A DNA stretch of 64,000 nucleotides from positions 1 through 64,000 of the forward strand of contig SCNS01000003.1 of assembly GCA_005503215.1 (NCBI GenBank). The letters run 5' to 3'. The position numbers and the translations under genes are program-made. Source of the DNA: Sphingomonadaceae bacterium 3R27C6. Its GTDB lineage: Bacteria; Pseudomonadota; Alphaproteobacteria; Sphingomonadales; Sphingomonadaceae. The notes beneath the pieces are model-generated. The model worked only from the letters and a program-made list of their open reading frames with translations. It made no database searches and had not been told where the DNA came from. Positions 47,851 through 58,866 of this stretch are shown here, piece by piece (position 1 is the first letter of the stretch; every line of letters begins with the position of its first letter).

Positions 47851-48309
47851 CTATTTCCGGGGCTTCACCGCCACCACCTTGATTTCGACCACCGCGGTCG
47901 GCTCGTACAGCCGCGACACGCCGATCGCGGTCCACGTCGGAAAGGGCGCCTTCACATATTTGTTCTTCACCGCCGCAAAGCCGTCAATGTGCGCGGCGAG
48001 GTCGGTGTGAAAGGTCGTGATGTCGACGACATCGTCCCAGCTCACCCCCGCGCGCGCCAGCGTCGCGGCGATCCCCTTGAAGGCGCGATCATATCCGGGC
48101 GCAAGATCGGTCTCGCCCTTTGCCATTCCCGCGACCACGCCCGACAGGTAAATGGTGTCGCCCGCGATCACCGCATCGGAATAGCCCACCGCTTCCTGAA
48201 AGGCGCGTCCCTGGGGGCGCTCGGACATGAGCACCTTGTCGGTCTCGCGCGCCGCCGCTGGCGCGGCGAGCAGCCCCGCCGCCATCGCCGCCATCATCAT
48301 CCTTCGCAT
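47851..48309 (-). CDS. Exported RidA-family (YjgF/YER057c) protein
   Basis: A 152-aa protein. MRRMMMAAMAAGLLAAPAAARE is a signal peptide, unusual because RidA proteins are normally cytoplasmic. The fold has AFQEAVGYSDAVIAGDTIYLSGV, TLARAGVSWDDVVDITTFHTD and FPTWTAIGVSRLYEPTAVVEIKVVA. The conserved Arg of the enamine-deaminating subgroup is present (GVSRLYEP, shifted from the usual R-P context). Enzymatic role in the periplasm is unknown. It is convergent with the cyclase gene (9 bp). Confidence 0.87.
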   Translation of the reverse strand: MRRMMMAAMAAGLLAAPAAARETDKVLMSERPQGRAFQEAVGYSDAVIAGDTIYLSGVVAGMAKGETDLAPGYDRAFKGIAATLARAGVSWDDVVDITTFHTDLAAHIDGFAAVKNKYVKAPFPTWTAIGVSRLYEPTAVVEIKVVAVKPRK

Positions 48310-48463
48310 GCACCGCACCCCCATTTCCATCCCGTGACACCGCGAGCCTGACAGCGGGCAGCCGCGATGGCTAGCCCCTAACGCCGGGCCGGTGTCACTC
48401 GCTGGGAACCCTCGCCTTGGTAAAACGTAGGTCGCGTATCCAAATAGGGACGGAGATTTATCG

Positions 48464-49003
48464 GTGAATATTCTGCATGTTACTTTCATGGCTGCAACCG
48501 GAATCGCGCTCGCGGGCTGCGACGTCAGCGAGACACCGTCGACCCCGGACACGGCGGCCGCACCCGAATCGGGCGTCACGCGCGAAGCGGTAACCGCGCC
48601 GCAGGACGAGACCCCCGTCGCGCGCATGCCCGCGCAGGTCGCGATCCAGAGCCAGCCGGGACCCGACGGAGCGCAGGTCGACCTGATGAAGGTTGCGGTC
48701 ACCGGCGACATATTGACCGTGACGCTGCGCTGCTCGAGCGACGAGAAGATCAACAGCGAATCGTTCGACGTGCAAAAGATCAGCGTGATCGACGATGCCA
48801 CGTCGCAGCGGCTGGGCGTGCTCAAGGACAATGCCGGCGAGTGGATGGCGTCGAACGTCGGCGGAAACAGCCTGAACACCGAATGCGAGATCAAGCCCGG
48901 CGTGATCTGGGCCAAATTCCCCGCGCCGCCCGCGACCAGCAAGACCGTGTCGATCAACCTCCCGAAAGTCGGCCCGTTCGACGGGATACCGGTCACGCGA
49001 TGA
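48464..49003 (+). CDS. Lipoprotein of unknown function
   Basis: A 179-aa protein starting at GTG with a lipobox (GIALAGC). A Pro/Thr/Ala-rich linker of about 35 residues is followed by a beta-rich domain (QVDLMKVAVTGDILTVTLRC, SFDVQKISVIDDATSQRLGV, KTVSINLPKVGPFDG). Two Cys (LRCSSD, TECEIK) could pair. The stop is overlapped by the start of the OmpA-type gene (ATGA), so the two are co-translated and probably work together at the outer membrane. Confidence 0.8.
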   Translation: MNILHVTFMAATGIALAGCDVSETPSTPDTAAAPESGVTREAVTAPQDETPVARMPAQVAIQSQPGPDGAQVDLMKVAVTGDILTVTLRCSSDEKINSESFDVQKISVIDDATSQRLGVLKDNAGEWMASNVGGNSLNTECEIKPGVIWAKFPAPPATSKTVSINLPKVGPFDGIPVTR

Positions 49004-49617
49004 TGCGGCTTGCCTCGCTGTCGATCGGCGCCGCGCTGCTCGCCGCCTGTTCACCGGGCGGCGGCGACGATGCCCCTGCCGGCGATGCGGCCACGGATGC
49101 GGCCACGAGGGCCGGGACGACCTCCGCCCCCGGCGCAGCCGCCACCGACACTCCGCCTGCCACCGGAGGCCGGCCGGGAAGCGCGATGTCGGGAACGGTC
49201 AGCGACTTGAAAGGCGACGTCAGCGGGCTGAATATTCGCGTCACCGACACCGCGACGATCGTCGACCTGCCCGCCGATGCACTGTTCGAATTCGACAAGG
49301 CCGATCTGACCTCCGGTGCGGAAGCCGAGTTAGGCAAGGCGGCCGAACTGATCCGCAAGGCGCCGCCGGGCGCCATCGAAGTGATCGGCCATAGCGACGC
49401 CAAGGGCGACGACGCCTATAACCTGCGCCTGTCCGAGAGGCGGGCGCGTACCGTTGCCGACTGGTTTGCGGACCAGGTCGGCGTGCGCCAACGCACGTTC
49501 CGGGTGTCGGGCAAGGGCGAAACCGAGCCGATCGCGCCGAATCAAACCGCCGACGGAAAGGATGACGCCGCCGGCCGCGCCCGGAATCGCCGCGTCGAGG
49601 TGATCCTGCCGCGATAG
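49000..49617 (+). CDS. OmpA-family lipoprotein (peptidoglycan-binding)
   Basis: A 205-aa protein. The signal peptide ends in a lipobox (ALLAAC). A Gly/Ala/Thr-rich linker of about 45 residues and a short beta segment precede the OmpA-like C-terminal domain. Its landmarks are ALFEFDKADLTSGAEAELGK, IEVIGHSDAKGDDAYNLRLS with the conserved Asp that contacts diaminopimelate, and RRVEVILPR. It should tether outer membrane to cell wall, similar to Pal. No Tol genes are nearby. Confidence 0.9.
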   Translation: MMRLASLSIGAALLAACSPGGGDDAPAGDAATDAATRAGTTSAPGAAATDTPPATGGRPGSAMSGTVSDLKGDVSGLNIRVTDTATIVDLPADALFEFDKADLTSGAEAELGKAAELIRKAPPGAIEVIGHSDAKGDDAYNLRLSERRARTVADWFADQVGVRQRTFRVSGKGETEPIAPNQTADGKDDAAGRARNRRVEVILPR

Positions 49618-49763
49618 CCGCCGCCCACCCCCTTGCATTTCCCCACCCTCGGCGTAAGGCGGCGCCAACATAAACCCGCGCGTGCGACTCCCGTTGGCCC
49701 CGCTCTCCCGCTTTGCCACCGGAAAGTCATTCCCCGCCGCGCCAACATGGGGACTGCAATCCT

Positions 49764-52436
<2,673 letters not shown>

Positions 52437-52461
52437 CGTCGCACACAGCTGATGCTAAAAG

Positions 52462-52491
52462 CGCCCGCCCCTTCACGGGGGCGGGCGTTTT
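52462..52491 (+). terminator. Intrinsic terminator after acnA
   Basis: CGCCCGCCCC-ttcacg-GGGGCGGGCG followed by TTTT, and preceded by AAAA. It is perfect and strong, and could work in both directions. Confidence 0.92.
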
Positions 52492-52509
52492 CATTTGGAG
52501 AGGAAGCGC

Positions 52510-52785
52510 ATGAGCGCCGAAGTCATCGTCATCGAGATTATCGGCTGGGCGGCCGCCGCAATCATCCTCGCCGCCTATATCCTGCTGTCACTCGGCAGGC
52601 TCGACGGACGCAGCTATCTCTATCAGTGGATGAATGTCGTCGGCGCGGGCGGCTTCATCGTCAATTCGGGTTATAATGGCGCAATCCCGTCGGCGGTCCT
52701 CAATGTCATCTGGGCCGCGATGGGATTATTCACCGTTTTGAGCGTGTGGCGCGCCCGGCAAGCGGCACGCGCCATCGTCCCTTAG
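52510..52785 (+). CDS. Small membrane protein (CBU_0592-like)
   Basis: A 91-aa protein with three hydrophobic segments (IEIIGWAAAAIILAAYILLSL, VVGAGGFIVNSGYNGAIPS, VIWAAMGLFTVLSVW) and an RSYLYQWMNVVGAGG motif. It resembles the CBU_0592 family from memory. Function unknown. GGAGAGGAA precedes the ATG. Its stop overlaps the amidohydrolase stop by 4 bp, tail to tail. Confidence 0.75.
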   Translation: MSAEVIVIEIIGWAAAAIILAAYILLSLGRLDGRSYLYQWMNVVGAGGFIVNSGYNGAIPSAVLNVIWAAMGLFTVLSVWRARQAARAIVP

Positions 52786-54239
52786 GGCTTGGCGACCTCG
52801 GCATTCCAAGCCGCAACCTTCGCGCGCGTATCGACAAGCATCTTGTCGAGCGCCGCACGATCCTGAACCGTCCCACGCATCACCACCGTGTCGATGGCGC
52901 GCGTCGCGGCGATATCCTCGAGCGGATTTTTCGTCAGCAACACCAGATCGGCGGCCATGCCCGGCTTGACCGCGCCATAGCGATCGAGCTGCCCGAACCA
53001 TGCCGGACCCGCGCGCGTCGCCGACGCGAGTGCTTGCGCCGGGGTCAGCCCCTTTTGCGTAAAGAGTTCGATCTCGTCGTGCAGCCCAAAGCCCGGATAA
53101 TTATAGCTATTGAGGAAACCCGCGTCGGTCCCCGCGATGATCGGCACGCCGGCTTCGGCGAGCATCGGCAGGATCGTCGCGACATCCTCGATCTGCTTGT
53201 GGCGCGTAGCGATGGCCGCGGCGTCGGCTTTCGCCGCGCGCTCGATGCGCCAGTCATAGGTCTTGCGCAGCTTGGGCCCGATATAGGCGAGGCCCTCATC
53301 CTTCGAATGATCGTCGCGGTCGAGATAGGCAATGATGCGGCTGCCGTTCAGCGTCGGGGTAACGAACACGCCCTTCGCGGCGAAGCGGCGGTACGCGACC
53401 ATAGCGGTGTCGCGGTCGAAACCGGCATCGAGCCGGCGGTTCGCTTCGGCACGGTCGATCCGCTTCGCCGCAAAATCGGCGGCGATCGCGGCCTCGTCCT
53501 TCGCCCCGGCATTATAGGCATAGTCGAGATGCTCGATCGAGCTGATCCCGGCGTCCACGGCCTGATCGACCGTCAGCGCCATCGGGATATGCCCCGACGT
53601 GCGCAGCCCAAGCGCCTTGGCCTTGGTCAACGCATAGAGGAACAGCTCGGGCTTCAGCGTACTGTCGGTGATCTTGACGAAATCGACCTTGTCGCGCGTC
53701 TTCAGGCGATCAAGCGCGGCGTCGACATCAGCCGCGCTGCCGACCTCGATCGTCCCTTTCCAGAGCGGCGCTATTCCTTCGATCTTTGCGCCGGATGTCA
53801 GCAGCCGCGGCCCGAACAGGCTGCCCGCCGCAATCTCGCCGCGCCAGGCGAGCACCTGCTCGGGCAGATCCCCCGAACAGTCACGGATCGTCGTGATGCC
53901 GTTCGCGACATAGAGCGGCAGCAGCGCCTTATTCTCTTCGACCAGCTCGGGCCCGCCGCCGAAATGGACGTGCATGTCCCACAGGCCGGGGATCAGATAG
54001 CCTCCCTTGCCCTCGATCGTCCGCGCCGCGTGCCAGTCCTTCGCGATGACCGCGTCGGCGCCGACCGCGACGATATCGTCGCCCTTCAGCACCACCGCCT
54101 GCCCGGCGATCGTCTTCGCCGCCTCGACATCGACGATCGTCACATGGCGGATGACGACATCGCCCTGTTTCGGCGCGGCGAACGCCGGCGGAGCAAAAGC
54201 GAGCAGAGCGGGGGCAAGAGCGGAAAGCAGATATTTCAT
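52782..54239 (-). CDS. Exported amidohydrolase (imidazolonepropionase-like)
   Basis: A 485-aa protein with a signal peptide (MKYLLSALAPALLAFAPPAFA). The metal-barrel motifs are LIPGLWDMHVHFGG (HxH), a Lys in VDFVKITD, His in RTSGHIP and SSIEHLDYA, and Asp in IAGTDAGFLNS. GMAADLVLLTKNPLEDI is the usual end. It probably hydrolyses cyclic amides or dipeptides in the periplasm (prolidase/imidazolonepropionase-like relatives do so). The exact substrate is unknown. The ATG at 54239 is chosen for the signal peptide. Confidence 0.9.
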   Translation of the reverse strand: MKYLLSALAPALLAFAPPAFAAPKQGDVVIRHVTIVDVEAAKTIAGQAVVLKGDDIVAVGADAVIAKDWHAARTIEGKGGYLIPGLWDMHVHFGGGPELVEENKALLPLYVANGITTIRDCSGDLPEQVLAWRGEIAAGSLFGPRLLTSGAKIEGIAPLWKGTIEVGSAADVDAALDRLKTRDKVDFVKITDSTLKPELFLYALTKAKALGLRTSGHIPMALTVDQAVDAGISSIEHLDYAYNAGAKDEAAIAADFAAKRIDRAEANRRLDAGFDRDTAMVAYRRFAAKGVFVTPTLNGSRIIAYLDRDDHSKDEGLAYIGPKLRKTYDWRIERAAKADAAAIATRHKQIEDVATILPMLAEAGVPIIAGTDAGFLNSYNYPGFGLHDEIELFTQKGLTPAQALASATRAGPAWFGQLDRYGAVKPGMAADLVLLTKNPLEDIAATRAIDTVVMRGTVQDRAALDKMLVDTRAKVAAWNAEVAKP

Positions 54240-54288
54240 GGCAGCGACCTTTCTGAACAGCCGTCCCTTAACCCCATCGGGCGCGAGA

Positions 54289-54786
54289 TCAAGCGACCCA
54301 GACGCCCGCGTCCCTGTGCCATTCCTCGATCGATTTTTCGGGATAGAGATCGAACGCCGCATCGTCGGGTCCGATGCCGGGTTCGACCCAATCCGCCTTA
54401 TATTTGAGCATCAGATGGACGCGCGACGGCGGCACCGGCAGCGGCGTATCGATCGCGCTCGCAAAGGGATGGATGAGGTCGGGCCAGGCCGGATCATAGA
54501 GCCACAGCGTCGACCCGCATAAGCGGCAGAACCGTCGTTCGCCGCTCGAAACCTCGCACCGGCCATGCTCGTCATCTTCGATCCGCGCGCGATAGAGGCC
54601 AAGATTCTCCTCGCCCTCGACCTTCAGCGACCGTGCATCCGCACCGAGGTTGATAGCATAGCCCCCGCCGCCCTGCTGTTTCCGGCAAATCGAGCAATAG
54701 CAAAGCTGGTAAGGCACCGGCGTGTGGCTCTGCATCGAAAAGCGTATCGCGCCGCACCGGCACGAGCCTTTGAGTTCGTAGGGCAT
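54289..54786 (-). CDS. GFA/CENP-V family zinc protein
   Basis: A 165-aa soluble protein with the zinc-binding cysteine pattern of the glutathione-dependent formaldehyde-activating family: GSCRCGAIRF, CYCSICRKQQGGGG and CRLCGS. The GGGGYAINLGADARSL segment fits. True GFA activity is doubtful for most members, so the family name is safer than an enzyme name. The gene is 49 bp upstream of the amidohydrolase start and may be co-transcribed with it. Confidence 0.88.
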   Translation of the reverse strand: MPYELKGSCRCGAIRFSMQSHTPVPYQLCYCSICRKQQGGGGYAINLGADARSLKVEGEENLGLYRARIEDDEHGRCEVSSGERRFCRLCGSTLWLYDPAWPDLIHPFASAIDTPLPVPPSRVHLMLKYKADWVEPGIGPDDAAFDLYPEKSIEEWHRDAGVWVA

Positions 54787-54849
54787 CGAATTTCCCTTCA
54801 CGCCGCTATCGGCTGCAAAAGCGCAACGCGCGATAACGAGGAAGGTTCG

Positions 54850-54925
54850 TGGTGGGCGCTGACGGGCTCGAACCGCCGACCCTCTCGGTGTAAACGAGAT
54901 GCTCTACCAACTGAGCTAAGCGCCC
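54850..54925 (-). tRNA. tRNA-Val (anticodon TAC)
   Basis: Minus-strand sequence folds as a full cloverleaf. The acceptor is GGGCGCT/AGCGCCC, the D-arm GCTC-AGTTGGTAGA-GC, and the anticodon arm TCTCG-TTTACAC-CGAGA with TAC. The T-arm has TTCGAGC. CCA is encoded at the 3' end. It reads GUA (and other) valine codons. Confidence 0.97.
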
Positions 54926-54980
54926 CCGAAGGGAGGTGCGCCCTGCCATAAGCCGCCGCCGCTGGCAAGCGCGTCGCGCG

Positions 54981-55952
54981 TCAGAGCCAGCCGATGCGTT
55001 TGAACCGCCAAAAGAGGAGCGCGCAGATCACCGCGATCGTGCCGACGACCATCGGATAGCCAAAGGTCCAGCCGAGTTCGGGCATATGTTCGAAATTCAT
55101 GCCATAGATGCCGGCAATCGCGGTCGGCACGGCGAGAATCGCGGCCCAGGCGGCGAGCTGGCGCGTGATCACGCCCTGGCGCTGCTGTTCGAGCATGCCG
55201 TTGGTTTCGATCACCGACGCGGCAATATCGCGCAGCCCGGTCAGGCGGAACTCGGCACGCTGCACATGGTCCCAGATGTCGCGGTAGAACGGACGCACCG
55301 CGGGATCGACATTGGGAAGATCATCGTCGGTCGCGAGCCGGCCGGCGACTTCCTTCATCATCCCGACGAGGCGCTGAAAGCGGATGATCTCGTGCCGCTG
55401 CGAATAAAGATGCCGGATCTCGGCGGCGTCGAGCGGCGTGTCCATCACGCTTTCCTCGACCGTCAGCATCCGGTCCTCGATCGCATCGATAACGGGGAAA
55501 TAGCCATCGACGATGAAATCGAGCACCGCATAAAGGACATAGTCGGGACCGTGAGCCAGCTTGCCGGGCAAGGTTTCAAGGCGCGCGCGGATGTCGGTGT
55601 GCGTGCGCGCCGACCCGTGACGGACGCTGACGAAGAAATGGGGGCCGAGGAAAAAGGCGGTTTCGCCCGGATGAATCGTATCGGCGTCGAGGTTGGCGGT
55701 GCGGGCGATGACGAACAGCTGGTCGCCATAGGCTTCGACTTTCGGCAGCTGGTTCGCCTTCAGCGCATCCTCGACCGCGAGCGGGTGGAGGCCGAAGCGT
55801 TTCGCAATCCCCTCAAGCTCGCCCGGCGTCGGCTCGTACAGGCCAAGCCAGAAAAAATCGCCATTGTCGCAATCTTCGGGAATCGCCTCGTCCGGGCCGA
55901 TGTCGCGGACAAGCTTGCCGTCATGATAAACGCGGGCGGCCATAATCGGCAT
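54981..55952 (-). CDS. corA: CorA-type magnesium/divalent-cation transporter
   Basis: A 323-aa inner-membrane channel. The N-terminal cytoplasmic domain has FFWLGLYEPTPGELEGIAKRFGLHPLAVED and KVEAYGDQLFVIART. Long helices precede the two C-terminal membrane segments (LAAWAAILAVPTAIAGIYGMNF, then FGYPMVVGTIAVICALLFW). The YGMNF signature that forms the ion filter is intact. The ATG at 55952 follows a GGAG; one at 55943 is also possible. It lies downstream of tRNA-Val, on the same strand. Confidence 0.95.
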   Translation of the reverse strand: MPIMAARVYHDGKLVRDIGPDEAIPEDCDNGDFFWLGLYEPTPGELEGIAKRFGLHPLAVEDALKANQLPKVEAYGDQLFVIARTANLDADTIHPGETAFFLGPHFFVSVRHGSARTHTDIRARLETLPGKLAHGPDYVLYAVLDFIVDGYFPVIDAIEDRMLTVEESVMDTPLDAAEIRHLYSQRHEIIRFQRLVGMMKEVAGRLATDDDLPNVDPAVRPFYRDIWDHVQRAEFRLTGLRDIAASVIETNGMLEQQRQGVITRQLAAWAAILAVPTAIAGIYGMNFEHMPELGWTFGYPMVVGTIAVICALLFWRFKRIGWL

Positions 55953-56026
55953 CGGCAGAAAACTCCGTTGAAGTGGGCGCTTACATAGTGCGCCCCGCGA
56001 TGAAGGGAAATGGCCCGGTTTCGGGA

Positions 56027-56539
56027 CTAGGTGTCCCGGCTGTCGTAAGCCCATTGCAGCAGCGCCTGCCGCTGTTTCGGCCGGCAAAAGGGATCGCCCG
56101 GCTCGCAATGCTTGCGGACTTGCGCGGCGTGGCGCCGGAACGCGCGCCACCGCGCGATCTGGCGATGGTCTTCGCCCGGCATCCGCCGCCCCGAATAATA
56201 GCGGCAATACCATTGGAACCAGCCGCGCGGGTCATCGGGGTGGATCCACCCTTTCTGGACCCAGACACGCAAAGGGACGCTCGCCTTGATGCCGAAATAG
56301 TTGAGCGAGCAGTCGGCATGTTCGGGCGAAAGCTTTGCCATTTTGAACCAGCTCGCCGGGAATTCGGCGGTGCAGTCGGTCATATATTTGCCGCAGAACA
56401 CCCCGAGTTCCAGCATCTCGGCGGGCGTGAGCTCGGGTTCGAAACCGGGATCGAACGCCTTCCCCATCGGGGCCGTGCGCACATAGCGATACCCCTGCTG
56501 CATCCGGTCGTTCACGACCACTTCGACGGCGTCCTTCAT
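56027..56539 (-). CDS. Conserved protein rich in aromatic residues, unknown function
   Basis: A 170-aa soluble protein. YRYVRTAPMGKAFDPGFEPELTPAEML, LGVFCGKYMTDC, SLNYFGIKASVPLRVWVQKGW and HPDDPRGWFQWYCRYYSGRR give a strongly conserved look with many Trp/Tyr/Arg, like a nucleic-acid or protein-binding surface. I recall similar proteins in bacteria and fungi but no function. It is preceded by the wHTH-type gene on the same strand. Confidence 0.78.
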   Translation of the reverse strand: MKDAVEVVVNDRMQQGYRYVRTAPMGKAFDPGFEPELTPAEMLELGVFCGKYMTDCTAEFPASWFKMAKLSPEHADCSLNYFGIKASVPLRVWVQKGWIHPDDPRGWFQWYCRYYSGRRMPGEDHRQIARWRAFRRHAAQVRKHCEPGDPFCRPKQRQALLQWAYDSRDT

Positions 56540-56588
56540 GCCCGGAATCTAGCCGGGCCGATCGGCGCGGGCCATGCCTATTCTTCGC

Positions 56589-57632
56589 CTATTCCTCGAG
56601 CGCCTCGAAATAACGGGCGAGCGCGTCTGAGGCACCTTCGGCGAGCGCAATAAAGATGCGGCGGCCATCGTGCGGGTCGTCTTCGCGCAGGAACAGGCCG
56701 GCGTCGGTCATCGTCTTGATCCAGCGCAGCGCGGTCGTCGCGGGGACCGCGGCGGCGATGCACAGGCTCGACACCGACACCGGCTGGCGCTCGAGCCGCG
56801 CGGCATAGAGGTCGAGCAGCATGTCCCATGCCGGATCGGCGAACAGGTCGGCGGGGAAATATTGCTCGCGCATCCGCCGCTGACGCAGCATCCGCCGCAC
56901 CGCCTTGGCGCGCTGCCGGTCGAGCGTCCGCTCTTCGGGAATAAAGCTGCGCGGCATCGCGGTAAAGTCGCGCGACGGCGCGCGGACCTGTCCCGCATAG
57001 TCGGTCAGCTCCTCGGCCCGCGAGGCAAAACCCATGGGTGTGCCGGGAAGACCGCCCCTCTGGCCGGCGAGGTCGCCGAGCAGGCGCGAGATGCGCGCGA
57101 CTTCTTCCTGCAGCCGGTCGATCCGCTCCATCTGATCATTGCGTGCTATGTCATGGAGTACGCCGTGCCGCGTCCGCCTTGCTGCCGCCAGGGCAACGAG
57201 CCGGTCGGTCGGATCGGCGTCGACGAGGAACTGAACGTCGAGCGCCGCCGGAATAGCCGCCGCGGCCCGATCAAGCGCGACCAGCGTGGTTTCGCATATG
57301 AGGTTGCAGCCCCGCTCGGCCGCCGCCGCGCATATGTCGCCCAGCGTTTCGCCTTCGATCGTGTCCGCCGCGGCGAGCCAGATAATGTCCAGTGTCGCCG
57401 TTTCTCGGATGTAATCCGCCGCACGCAATGGCGGGAGCGTTCCGACGAGGCGCACTTCGGCGAGCGAAGCCGTGTCGGGCCAATCGGCCTCTGACCCTAC
57501 GAACAAAAGCGGCGACGCAATACTGTCGGGGATTGATCCGCCGATCGTCTCGGGCGGCCCGGCCTGTCCTGCACCAAAACCGCCTGGCGCGATTGCCAAT
57601 GAATCCAGCCTCTGCATCTCTTGGCCCATCAT
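56589..57632 (-). CDS. Receiver-like plus winged-helix regulator of unknown target
   Basis: A protein of about 347 aa counted from ATG 57632 (ACAGGTAG before it; ATGs at 57671 and 57665 are in frame). The N-terminal part (LLFVGSEADWPDTASLAEV, then DIIWLAAADTIEGETLGD, then NLICETTLVALDRAAAAIP) resembles a degenerate receiver-like alpha/beta domain. A short coiled coil (RIDRLQEEVARISRLL) and a C-terminal MarR-type winged helix (SVSSLCIAAAVPATTALRWI, LFLREDDPHDGRRIFIALAEG) follow. It is divergent from the nuclease gene. Role unknown. Confidence 0.7.
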   Translation of the reverse strand: MMGQEMQRLDSLAIAPGGFGAGQAGPPETIGGSIPDSIASPLLFVGSEADWPDTASLAEVRLVGTLPPLRAADYIRETATLDIIWLAAADTIEGETLGDICAAAAERGCNLICETTLVALDRAAAAIPAALDVQFLVDADPTDRLVALAAARRTRHGVLHDIARNDQMERIDRLQEEVARISRLLGDLAGQRGGLPGTPMGFASRAEELTDYAGQVRAPSRDFTAMPRSFIPEERTLDRQRAKAVRRMLRQRRMREQYFPADLFADPAWDMLLDLYAARLERQPVSVSSLCIAAAVPATTALRWIKTMTDAGLFLREDDPHDGRRIFIALAEGASDALARYFEALEE

Positions 57633-57862
57633 GCTACCTGTCCCCCCATCGCTCCATCCTGGCATAAGCATGCCGTCATTTCGGCGGTATTCACCTTTTG
57701 TTCGCTCCCGTTTGCCGCCAATCCGGACCCAAGCTTGATATTGGTATGAGTCGGTGCGCGTCGGCCATTGGAGAATAGGTCCATTTTGGATATGGTTTGT
57801 TCCTATCGTCAATCCTTAATTCACCCTTGCCAAGCCGCCGCCATCGAGTCAGGCGGGATCCG

Positions 57863-58441
57863 ATGGTTTCAGCCCCCTCCTCGCTCGCGCGGCTGCGCTG
57901 GCGGCGGCGCTTCCGGTCGCTGCTCGCGCTGCTGCTGCTCGCCGGGCTCGCGTTCGTCGCATGGGTGTGGTTGCCGGCACCCGCGCTGACCGTGCCGCTC
58001 GTCCATGTGATCGACGGCGACAGCCTGACGGTGCGCCAGGATGACGCGCCGCTGACAATCCGCCTGACCGGCATCGACGCGGTCGAATATCGGCAGGATT
58101 GCGCGCGCGGCGCAACGCGATGGCCGTGCGGGCGCGAAGCACGCGCCGCGCTCGAAAAGCTCGCGGGCCGCGGGCCGCTCCATTGCGAAGTTGCGGCAAA
58201 GGATCGTTACGACCGCACGCTCGCCACGTGCCGCACCGCCGCCTTCCCCGACGGCATCGACCTCGGCGCCGAAATGGCGCGGCAGGGATGGGCGGTGGCG
58301 ACGAGCGACGCCTATATGGTCGAGGAAGCCGAGGCGCAGGCGAAACGGCGTGGCATCTGGCAGGGCGACTTTGTCCGTCCCGAAAACTGGCGCGCGATGC
58401 ACGAACGCTCCACCACCGCGCTGACGCCGCCCGACGCCTAG
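57863..58441 (+). CDS. Membrane-anchored thermonuclease (SNase) family protein
   Basis: A 192-aa protein. A basic N-terminus then LLALLLLAGLAFVAWVWL gives a signal anchor. The SNase fold has VIDGDSLTVRQDDAPLTIRLTGID, AVEYRQDC, DRYDRTLATCRT and GAEMARQGWAVATSDAYM. The catalytic-type Arg/Asp residues of the family are present in IRLTGID and the YDRTLA region. It should act in the periplasm or on incoming DNA/RNA. The ATG at 57863 is chosen by the signal-anchor start. Confidence 0.85.
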   Translation: MVSAPSSLARLRWRRRFRSLLALLLLAGLAFVAWVWLPAPALTVPLVHVIDGDSLTVRQDDAPLTIRLTGIDAVEYRQDCARGATRWPCGREARAALEKLAGRGPLHCEVAAKDRYDRTLATCRTAAFPDGIDLGAEMARQGWAVATSDAYMVEEAEAQAKRRGIWQGDFVRPENWRAMHERSTTALTPPDA

Positions 58442-58488
58442 AAATGGCCCGCTATGCCTCGCCGCCGTTTCGGGCTAGGGCGAGCGTC

Positions 58489-58866
58489 ATGAACAGCCTG
58501 TTTCCCGTCATGATCGGCGGCGCGATCGGCGCCGGCGCCCGCCATCTGGTCGGGCAGGCGGTGCTCGCGCGGTTCGGCCCGGCCTTCCCATGGGGCACGC
58601 TGTCGATCAATATCGTCGGCAGCCTCCTGATGGGCCTGCTCGTCGGCTGGCTCGTGCGCAGCGGCGGCGGCGACACCGCGCGGCTGTTCGTGGGCGTCGG
58701 GATTCTCGGCGGCTTCACCACCTTCTCCTCTTTCAGCATGGAATATTGGATGCTCTTCGAACGCGGTCAAAACGCTCAGGCGGCCGCCTATGTCCTCGCG
58801 TCGGTCATCGGCGCGATTGCCGCCTGCGGGATCGGCCTGTTCATCGTGCGGCAAGTGCCGGCATGA
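58489..58866 (+). CDS. fluC: Fluoride ion channel FluC (CrcB)
   Basis: A 125-aa protein with four hydrophobic helices. GGAIGAGARHLVGQ, the GTLSINIVGSLLMGLLVGW motif and GILGGFTTFSSFSMEYWML (with the Phe and Thr/Ser that line the pore) are diagnostic. It works as a dual-topology dimer exporting fluoride. It is the first gene of a chain in which the following genes overlap or abut. No fluoride riboswitch is visible in the 47 bp before it. Confidence 0.95.
   Translation: MNSLFPVMIGGAIGAGARHLVGQAVLARFGPAFPWGTLSINIVGSLLMGLLVGWLVRSGGGDTARLFVGVGILGGFTTFSSFSMEYWMLFERGQNAQAAAYVLASVIGAIAACGIGLFIVRQVPA

Noticed and set aside
58442-58488. Fluoride riboswitch before fluC
   Set aside because: The 47-bp gap to the nuclease gene is too short and has none of the expected conserved pseudoknot segments.
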